Assembly: GCA_002441445.1 (NCBI GenBank)
Contig: DJWC01000084.1
Span: 1,182-48,796, forward strand
Length of the DNA: 47,615 nt
Source: Pusillimonas sp. UBA6240
GTDB lineage: Bacteria; Pseudomonadota; Gammaproteobacteria; Burkholderiales; Burkholderiaceae_B
Direction: 5' to 3'
Shown: in pieces, positions 42,227 to 47,615 of the stretch
How the letters are laid out: every line of letters begins with the position of its first letter
Numbering within the stretch: the stretch's first letter is position 1
Notes under the pieces: generated by a model
Database searches by the model: none
What the model saw: the letters and a program-made list of their open reading frames with translations, nothing else
Told to the model about the DNA's origin: nothing
Program-made: the position numbers and the translations under genes

Positions 42227-42754
42227 ATATGATGTACAATCGCATTTGTGATTTAATTGGCGCTAGTCTAAGTGCCCGCCCATGGCGGGCGCAAGCCTAT
42301 ATATGTCACTTAATGTAAAAATCTCAGGCTGCGGGTGTTCGCTTGCCGGTTTCGGCGCGCTATCACTATCCAGCGCGGCAATATTTTTTGCGCAATGCAG
42401 TCTCTTTAGTGTCTCTGCACTGGCCGCCAAGGCGCTGCCGCGGTTGTATGGCATCGCTGCTGGCTGGCTCTACAGAAACAACTAGTGGGATCGATCCTGA
42501 CGGGCCTTCGTGGTCGTCTCGATGGCGAACGGTTCTTGCGCCCGGCGTGATCGGCGGTGGGCGGTCTATGGACATGGCCGTGTGGCGCGACGAGGCCGAC
42601 CCGCCCGTGGATGGCGGTATGATCGTCGCCGATAACATCGCCGATAACATGCGGATGCTGGCTGGGGTCTGGTTCCGAAATTGGGCGAATGCGCTACCGG
42701 GGCGTGCGTTCTTCAGGCAATTCGGGCGTAGCCCAGGAATGGTTGATTTCGGGG
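42227..42754. other. 528-bp region without a confident gene
   Basis: It contains a short hairpin (GCCCGCC/GGCGGGC around CAT, 42272-42292) just after the IclR promoter region and a 12-bp tandem repeat (CGCCGATAACAT twice, 42627-42650). A 145-codon open frame on the plus strand (42343-42780) ends in the cspA promoter but shows no recognisable domain and no ribosome site. I regard the stretch as non-coding or decayed. Confidence 0.5.
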
Positions 42755-42915
42755 TTGACTTTCCCCCTGTTTATGTATAATAATCGGCCCAGATTTTCAA
42801 GTTCGTTGATGTTAGTACAATCAGTACCGCAAACAGTACTTTTTTGCTCCAATCTCTACAATCTTGACAGTCTTCTACCTGGGCGTGTCGCTCGATTATT
42901 TTAGGGATTGCGGAA
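42755..42915 (+). promoter_or_regulatory. cold-shock gene promoter and long 5' leader
   Basis: TTGACT (42755-42760) and TATAAT (42776-42781) form a strong sigma-70 promoter with a short 15-bp spacer. About 128 bases then precede the cold-shock ATG, with AGGGA near 42903. A long untranslated leader is typical of cspA-type genes, whose mRNA leader folds differently with temperature. Confidence 0.7.
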
Positions 42916-43125
42916 ATGCAAACAGAAACCGGTATTGTTAAGTGGTTCAACAACGAAAAAGGCTACGGCTTCATCAAGCCTGAGTCGGGCGGCAAGGATT
43001 TGTTCGCTCATCATTCCGATATCATCGGAACTGGCTTCAAGTCGCTCGAAGAGAACCAGCGTGTCTCTTTCGTGGCTGCCGAAGGCCAGAAGGGCCCCCA
43101 AGCCAAGTCCATACAGATTATCTAA
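42916..43125 (+). CDS. cspA: cold-shock protein, CspA family
   Basis: 69 residues, one cold-shock domain. It has the RNP1 and RNP2 motifs KGYGFI and DLFAHHS after GIVKWFNNE, binding single-stranded nucleic acid as an RNA chaperone. Length and motif placement are standard. A promoter-plus-leader lies upstream and a perfect terminator downstream, so it is a monocistronic gene. Whether it is cold-induced or constitutive is not readable here. Confidence 0.97.
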   Translation: MQTETGIVKWFNNEKGYGFIKPESGGKDLFAHHSDIIGTGFKSLEENQRVSFVAAEGQKGPQAKSIQII

Positions 43126-43164
43126 GCCACGAGGTCTTTTGGCCGCTTGGTAGCTGTAGTGACG

Positions 43165-43191
43165 AAAGCCCGCCTTCATGGCGGGCTTTTT
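43165..43191 (+). terminator. Rho-independent terminator of the cold-shock gene
   Basis: AAAGCCCGCC (43165-43174) pairs with GGCGGGCTTT (43180-43189) around TTCAT, followed by T's. It is 39 bp after the stop codon. Confidence 0.92.
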
Positions 43192-43303
43192 GTCGCCTGG
43201 AGCGCGGAGATCTCTTGCAATCGAACCGCTATACACCGCGTGAGCCGCGATAGTCGCCGTCTGCCAGACGCCACGCGAGACGCGGACAGGCTGGGCGCGC
43301 GAT

Positions 43304-44356
43304 TCAAGCCATGGTGGCGAGGCAGCCATCCAGGTGTTGCAGCAATTCCCTTTTCCGGACCCGCGGCAGGAAGCTGGCGAGGATGCTGTTGCGCGCGAGC
43401 TGGGCCAATTCTTCGCGGCTCAAATCCATGGTCTGGGCGCTGGCCAAATAATTGTCCGCCACGTAGCCGCCGAAATAGGCGGGGTCGTCGGAATTCACGG
43501 TAACCATGGCGCCCTGCCGCAACAGGCGCGCCAGGTTATGTTGCCGCAGATCCCGCACGACCCGCAGTTTCAGGTTCGACATCGGGCAAACCGTCAATGG
43601 GATACGGTCGGCGACCAGCCGTTGCAGCAAGGCGGGGTCTTCTTCACTGCGCACGCCATGGTCTATGCGTTCCACATGCAGCAGATCGAGCGCGTCCGCC
43701 ACATACGAAGGCGGGCCTTCCTCGCCGGCATGCGCCACCAGGCGGAATCCCAATTCCCTGCAGCGCCGGTATATGCGCGCGAATTTGGCGGGCGGGTTGC
43801 CGCGCTCGGCGGAATCCAGGCCTATGCCTATCCATAAGTCGCTGTATTGTTCGCGCAGCGGCAGGGCGGCGTCCAGGCATGCGAACGCCTGCTCTTCGCT
43901 CAGATGCCGCAGAAAGCTCAGGATCAGATAGCTCGTCATGCCGCTTTGGTCCCGCGCTTCACGCAGCGCCCGCGCCATGCCCGCGAATACGGCGGCCATC
44001 GGCACCCCGCGTTCCGTGTGCGTTTGAGGATCGAACATGATCTCGGCGTGCACGACGCCGTCGGCCTGGGCGCGGCGCATATAGGCCGCGGTCATGTCAT
44101 AGAAGTCCTGCTCGGCGAGCAGGACGCCGGCGCCCGCGTAATAAAGATCCAGGAAGGACTGAAGATCCTCGAAGAGGTAGGCGTCGCGCAAGGCCTGGAC
44201 CGAGGGATAGGGCAGGGCCATGCGATTGCGCTCGGCCAGGCGGAATATCAGCTCGGGTTCCAGCGTGCCTTCGATATGCAGATGCAATTCCGCCTTGGGC
44301 AATTTGCGGATGAACTGATCCAGGGAGGGAGCAATGGAAATGGCGTTATCGTTCAT
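43304..44356 (-). CDS. ade: adenine deaminase (adenosine/AMP deaminase-like superfamily)
   Basis: 350 residues. Zinc ligands and catalytic residues of the amidohydrolase fold are visible: AELHLHIEGTLEPE, LVAHAGEEGPPSYV, RIDHGVRSEEDPALL, LTVCPMSNLKL and VNSDDPAYFGGYV. The wording (HIEGTLEPE, SDDPAYFGGY) points to the Aah1-like adenine deaminase subgroup that turns adenine into hypoxanthine, rather than an adenosine deaminase. It overlaps hexR by four bases (44353-44356), so it is translationally coupled to sugar-metabolism genes. Confidence 0.85.
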   Translation of the reverse strand: MNDNAISIAPSLDQFIRKLPKAELHLHIEGTLEPELIFRLAERNRMALPYPSVQALRDAYLFEDLQSFLDLYYAGAGVLLAEQDFYDMTAAYMRRAQADGVVHAEIMFDPQTHTERGVPMAAVFAGMARALREARDQSGMTSYLILSFLRHLSEEQAFACLDAALPLREQYSDLWIGIGLDSAERGNPPAKFARIYRRCRELGFRLVAHAGEEGPPSYVADALDLLHVERIDHGVRSEEDPALLQRLVADRIPLTVCPMSNLKLRVVRDLRQHNLARLLRQGAMVTVNSDDPAYFGGYVADNYLASAQTMDLSREELAQLARNSILASFLPRVRKRELLQHLDGCLATMA

Positions 44357-45198
44357 GACTGGCGTTTCGTCAACAGGCTTTGCTTGGTTTTCTTCAGCAT
44401 TCGGCTTGCGCCTTGCCCTTGCCTGATGGCCACGCCCAGGGCCAGGACGTCGATCAGGGCCAGATGCGCCAGACGTGAAATCATGGGGCTGTATAGATCG
44501 GTGTCTTCCTGGGTATCGGCGCGCAGCAAGATGGTGGCCAGGCGCGCCAGGGGCGTGTGGGTGGCGGTGATGGCCACTATGGGGCAGCCATTGCGGCGTG
44601 CGCGGCGCACCGCGTCCAGCAGTTCGGTGGATCGGCCCGAATGAGAGATGGCGACCAGCACGTCGCGTTCGTCCAGCAGCGAAGCCGCCATCAGCTGCAC
44701 ATGGCTGTCTGAATAGGCGACGGTGCAGAAATCGAAGCGGAAGAACTTGTGCTGGGCGTCCGCGGCCACAATGCCCGAATTGCCGACGCCGTAGAATTCT
44801 ATGCGCCGGGCGCGGATCAGCAAGTCGATGGCCGCATCGATGTAGACGGGGTCGATGTCGTTGCGCACCCGCAGCAGGGCGGAGACGGCGTTGTCCATGA
44901 CTTTCGCGGCCAGCATGGCCGTGTCGTCCTGGGGCGTCAGCGCCGCATGGACATAGGGCACGCCCGATATCAGGCCGGCGGCCAGCCTGATCTTGAAATC
45001 CGGCCAGCCCCTGTAACCCATGGTGCGGCAGAAGCGGATGACGGTGGGCTCGCTGACCTGGGCCATGCGGGCTACGTCCGCCAGCGCCAGCTTGGCGATG
45101 TAATGCGTGTGTTCCAGAACGAGATTGGCTACTTTCCGTTCCGCGGCGCTCAGATCGGACAGCCTGCGTTTGATCTCGGCCTTGATGGTGTCAGCCAT
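44353..45198 (-). CDS. hexR: RpiR-family regulator, HexR-like
   Basis: 281 residues. The N-terminal RpiR HTH (LSAAERKVANLVLEHTHYI, ALADVARMAQVSEPTVIRFCR) is followed by a SIS sugar-phosphate domain (EFYGVGNSGIVAADAQHKFFRF, DVLVAISHSGRSTELLDAV). HexR responds to 2-keto-3-deoxy-6-phosphogluconate and represses zwf and Entner-Doudoroff genes. The position between glk and ade in the zwf operon supports this identity. Confidence 0.9.
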   Translation of the reverse strand: MADTIKAEIKRRLSDLSAAERKVANLVLEHTHYIAKLALADVARMAQVSEPTVIRFCRTMGYRGWPDFKIRLAAGLISGVPYVHAALTPQDDTAMLAAKVMDNAVSALLRVRNDIDPVYIDAAIDLLIRARRIEFYGVGNSGIVAADAQHKFFRFDFCTVAYSDSHVQLMAASLLDERDVLVAISHSGRSTELLDAVRRARRNGCPIVAITATHTPLARLATILLRADTQEDTDLYSPMISRLAHLALIDVLALGVAIRQGQGASRMLKKTKQSLLTKRQS

Positions 45199-46174
45199 GC
45201 GCGTAGGTGTCCAGATAGGCGGCGGCCCCTACCAGGGCGGGGTAATCATCCATGATCACATAAACGGGGATCGCCGCCAAGTAGCCCGAAAAGCGGCCTT
45301 TGTCTTCGAAGCGGCGGCGAAAGGGCGAGCGCGGAAAATAATCGCCCAGCTTGGGCACGATGCCGCCGCCGATATACATGCCGCCGCGTGCGCCCAGGAT
45401 CAGCGCGAGGTTGCCGGCGGCGGTGCCCAGGATGGCGCAGAAGGTGTCCAGCGCGGCGGCGCAATCCGGGTCCGCATCCGCCATGGCCAGGCGGCTGATG
45501 TCGGCGGGGGAGTAATCCCGCGGCTTGCGCCCCGCATGCTCGCAAATGGCGCGGTACATGAACACCAGCCCGGGCCCAGAAACCAGCCTTTCCGTGGAAA
45601 CGTGGCCATATTCTTTGTGCGCGGCCCGCCACAGCATGGCTTCCCTGTCGTCGGCGGGCGCGAAACTGGCGTGCCCGCCTTCGCTGGCCAGCGGTATCCA
45701 GCCGCCCCCGGGCATAGGGATCAGGCCTGAAACGCCCATGCCCGTTCCCGGGCCGATGACGCCCAGCGGCGCACCTCGCGCGCCCGTGGATGCGCCGCCC
45801 ACCTGGCGCAGCGCCGAGCTGTCCAGATGCGGCAGCGCCAGCGCCAGCGCCGTGAAGTCATTGATCACGTGCAGTGCGCGCAGCCCCAGCGAGCGTCGGG
45901 TTTGCTCTATCGAGAATGTCCAGGGCGAATTCGTCATTTTCACCTGATCGCCCACCACGGGGTTGGCAATGCCGATGACTGCGCTATCCACCGCGGGCCC
46001 GCCCAATTGATCCAGATAATGCCGTATGGCCTGCTGCAGCGTCGGGAAATCGGCGCTGTTCACCATGCTGATATGGCCGATGTCGGCAACCGAGCGGCAA
46101 AGCGCGAAACGGGCATGGGTGCCCCCGACGTCGGCGACCAGGTGCTGCGGCCGTTCAAGGGTGCCAGTAGACAT
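45191..46174 (-). CDS. glk: glucokinase
   Basis: 327 residues. ATG 46174 is used (GGAG eight bases upstream); the frame is open to 46249 but that part belongs to pgl on the same strand. Markers: VADVGGTHARFALC (phosphate loop), TNSPWTFS, INDFTALALALP, VIGPGTGMGVSGL and LASEGGHASFAP. Phosphorylates glucose with ATP. It overlaps pgl (20 bp) and hexR (8 bp), so the operon is translationally coupled. Confidence 0.95.
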   Translation of the reverse strand: MSTGTLERPQHLVADVGGTHARFALCRSVADIGHISMVNSADFPTLQQAIRHYLDQLGGPAVDSAVIGIANPVVGDQVKMTNSPWTFSIEQTRRSLGLRALHVINDFTALALALPHLDSSALRQVGGASTGARGAPLGVIGPGTGMGVSGLIPMPGGGWIPLASEGGHASFAPADDREAMLWRAAHKEYGHVSTERLVSGPGLVFMYRAICEHAGRKPRDYSPADISRLAMADADPDCAAALDTFCAILGTAAGNLALILGARGGMYIGGGIVPKLGDYFPRSPFRRRFEDKGRFSGYLAAIPVYVIMDDYPALVGAAAYLDTYAHG

Positions 46175-46829
46175 CGAAGGGGACTCCGTGTTGATGGATG
46201 ATGTAGCTGATCGGCAGGTCGGGCGTGATCCGGCGCGCGGCCCGTTCAAAAATATCGCGCTTGGCCCGCCCCGAGATATTCAGCATGATACGGCCGGCGC
46301 TCAAGATGGCGGCGAGGGTCATGCTGATGCGTTCGTGCGGCGCGTCCGGCGGCGATACCTGAATGTAGCGCGCCGTCCGGGAGGGATCCAGCGCCTGCGC
46401 CAGCTGCGGGGCTCCCGGGAACAATGAAGCAGTGTGGCCGTCGTCTCCCATGCCGAGGATGACCAGGGACAAGTCTCCCGTCTGAAGATTGGCTTGCGCC
46501 AGGCTTCGAGGCAGGCTGGCCGGATGGCTGACCAGGCCGGTGAAGCGCGCCGCGGCTGCTTTGCCTTTCAGCAGATGGCTGCGTACCAGGCGCTCGTTGC
46601 TGTCGGGCGCATCCGGCGGCACGAAGCGTTCATCCACCAGGGTGACCTCCACTTGGCCCCAGGGTACATCGGCCTGGCTGAGCGCGTCGAACAGCGCCGC
46701 CGGAGAACGGCCGCCGGACACCGCCAGGCCCGCTCGGCCGCGCGCCGCCACCGCGCCGATCAGCGTGCCGGCGATGCTGCGCGCCATGGCGTCCAGGCAT
46801 GATGCTCTGCTGTCGAAGCCGTGCCACAT
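46155..46829 (-). CDS. pgl: 6-phosphogluconolactonase
   Basis: 224 residues. LAVSGGRSPAALFDALS, EVTLVDERFVPPDAPDSNERLV and LGMGDDGHTASLFPGAPQL are the family's phosphate- and substrate-binding motifs. Hydrolyses 6-phosphogluconolactone, made by the glucose-6-phosphate dehydrogenase encoded four bp upstream. Confidence 0.95.
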   Translation of the reverse strand: MWHGFDSRASCLDAMARSIAGTLIGAVAARGRAGLAVSGGRSPAALFDALSQADVPWGQVEVTLVDERFVPPDAPDSNERLVRSHLLKGKAAAARFTGLVSHPASLPRSLAQANLQTGDLSLVILGMGDDGHTASLFPGAPQLAQALDPSRTARYIQVSPPDAPHERISMTLAAILSAGRIMLNISGRAKRDIFERAARRITPDLPISYIIHQHGVPFDVYWHP

Positions 46830-46833
46830 GCCG

Positions 46834-47615
46834 TCAGGCCTCTTCGTGCCAGACTACGCCGGCGCGCGATAGCAGGCCGCTGGATGCCGCCGGCCCCCAG
46901 CTGCCCGCCGTATAGCTTTTGGGCGCCATGGTGTGCGAGCGCCAGCAGTCCAGTATGGGTTCCACCCATTTCCAGGCCTGCGCCTGTTCGTCGCGGCGCA
47001 TGAACAGGGCGAGCCGCCCATGGATGACGTCCAGCAGCAGCCGCTCGTAGGCGTCCGCGCGCCTGGCCTTGAACAGAGTGTGGAAATCGAGATTCAAATA
47101 GGCCGACTGCAGGTTCATGGCGTCTCCCGGCTCCTTCGCCAGGAAATGCAGGCGTATGCTTTCGGTGGGCTGGAGCCGGATCACGAGCTTGTTCGCCGAT
47201 TGCTGGCTGAAGGGCGTATGGAACAGGGCATGGGGAACGGGGCGGAATTGGATGACGATCTCGGCCACTCTTTCCTGCATGCGCTTGCCCGTGCGCAGGA
47301 AGAAGGGGACGCCGGCCCAGCGCCAGTTCACGACTTCGGCCTGCAGGGCCACGAAGGTTTCGGTGTTGCTGTCGGGCGCCACATGGGGCTCATCGCGGTA
47401 GCCGGGCACGGGCGCGCCGCGTATGGCGCCGCCGCGGTATTGCCCGCGCACCGTCTTGGCCGGGACGTCTTCATCGCTGAAGGGCTTGAGCGATTTCAGG
47501 ACCTTGAGTTTTTCATTGCGCACGGCCTCTTCCGCCAGGCTGGAAGGCGGTTCCATGGCGACCATGCAAAGCAGCTGCAGCAGATGGCTTTGCAGCATGT
47601 CGCGCAGCGCGCCGG
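46834..47615 (-). CDS. zwf: glucose-6-phosphate 1-dehydrogenase, C-terminal part (cut by window edge)
   Basis: About 260 residues of the C-terminal half. The gene enters from beyond 47615, as codons for GALRD precede the MLQSHLLQLLCMVAMEPP stretch at the edge. Further markers are RWAGVPFFLRTGKRM, YLNLDFHTLFKARRADAYERLLLDVIHG and WKWVEPILDCW. The NADP site is outside the window. First gene of the zwf-pgl-glk-hexR-ade operon; HexR binding would be expected upstream of it. Confidence 0.95.
   Translation of the reverse strand, partial: GALRDMLQSHLLQLLCMVAMEPPSSLAEEAVRNEKLKVLKSLKPFSDEDVPAKTVRGQYRGGAIRGAPVPGYRDEPHVAPDSNTETFVALQAEVVNWRWAGVPFFLRTGKRMQERVAEIVIQFRPVPHALFHTPFSQQSANKLVIRLQPTESIRLHFLAKEPGDAMNLQSAYLNLDFHTLFKARRADAYERLLLDVIHGRLALFMRRDEQAQAWKWVEPILDCWRSHTMAPKSYTAGSWGPAASSGLLSRAGVVWHEEA

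Noticed and set aside
42343..42780. 145-codon open frame before the cold-shock promoter
   Set aside because: No ribosome site, no domain, and its end runs into a strong promoter.
1..47615. CRISPR arrays, insertion sequences, prophage genes
   Set aside because: I found no regularly spaced repeats with unique spacers, no transposase or phage gene and no terminal inverted repeats; the only repeats are short operators, tandem pairs and the tRNA duplication.

Overview
The window looks like a chromosomal segment of a betaproteobacterium of the Alcaligenaceae (Bordetella/Achromobacter/Pusillimonas-like). The main reason is three orphan Bug-type (TctC family) periplasmic binding proteins, each beside a different catabolic gene set. 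Dense LysR/IclR/AraC/XRE-cupin regulation and high GC content fit as well. This is inference from gene content; no database search was possible.

Layout. (1) 1-56: the 3' end of a tRNA-Ser and its terminator. (2) 153-4833: an envelope-modification island. It has a membrane methyltransferase (ICMT/PEMT-like), an OmpR-type response regulator/histidine kinase pair, a DPM1/ArnC-like glycosyltransferase and a small EamA transporter. Two arrays of TTGATN direct repeats in exact 11-bp phase precede the methyltransferase and the glycosyltransferase, suggesting one regulon. (3) 4977-11500: a small unknown gene, a Fur-family regulator without the usual histidine cluster, a Sel1-repeat protein, a Fiu-like catecholate siderophore receptor with a Fur-box-like site, and a second two-component system. 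(4) 11716-17250: acyl-CoA dehydrogenase with divergent LysR, a carbonic-anhydrase-like remnant, a MocR regulator divergent from a PaiB-like protein, and a GNAT acetyltransferase. (5) 17336-22440: two XRE-cupin regulators, a MOSC protein with a phthalate-dioxygenase-type reductase, and a Bug plus class II aldolase operon. Perfect GTGTCAT/ATGACAC palindromes lie in the two relevant promoter regions. (6) 22526-29372: small hypothetical genes, a protein with a ParB-like motif, an orphan MlaC-like protein, AraC, a fumarylacetoacetase-family hydrolase, a Bug and an FMN-dependent alpha-hydroxyacid dehydrogenase. (7) 29693-33956: a phosphoribosyltransferase-HAD fusion, a large KatE-type catalase and a 3-methyladenine DNA glycosylase. 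(8) 34063-35058: a truncated tRNA-Arg copy, an intact tRNA-Arg(ACG), its terminator and a VapBC-type toxin-antitoxin pair. (9) 35300-42226: an operon of IclR, FAD amino-acid oxidase, HyuA, HyuB and Bug for hydantoin/oxoproline-type substrates. (10) 42755-43191: a cold-shock gene with promoter, leader and terminator. (11) 43304-47615: the tightly packed zwf(partial)-pgl-glk-hexR-ade operon for glucose oxidation and adenine deamination.

Most of the window is transporter-scavenger and catabolic genes with local regulators. The signals I find most worth testing are the shared 11-bp-phased arrays, the shared palindromes of the XRE-cupin loci, the MOSC/reductase pair, the atypical Fur protein and the duplicated tRNA-Arg region. 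I saw no CRISPR array, insertion sequence, prophage or rRNA.
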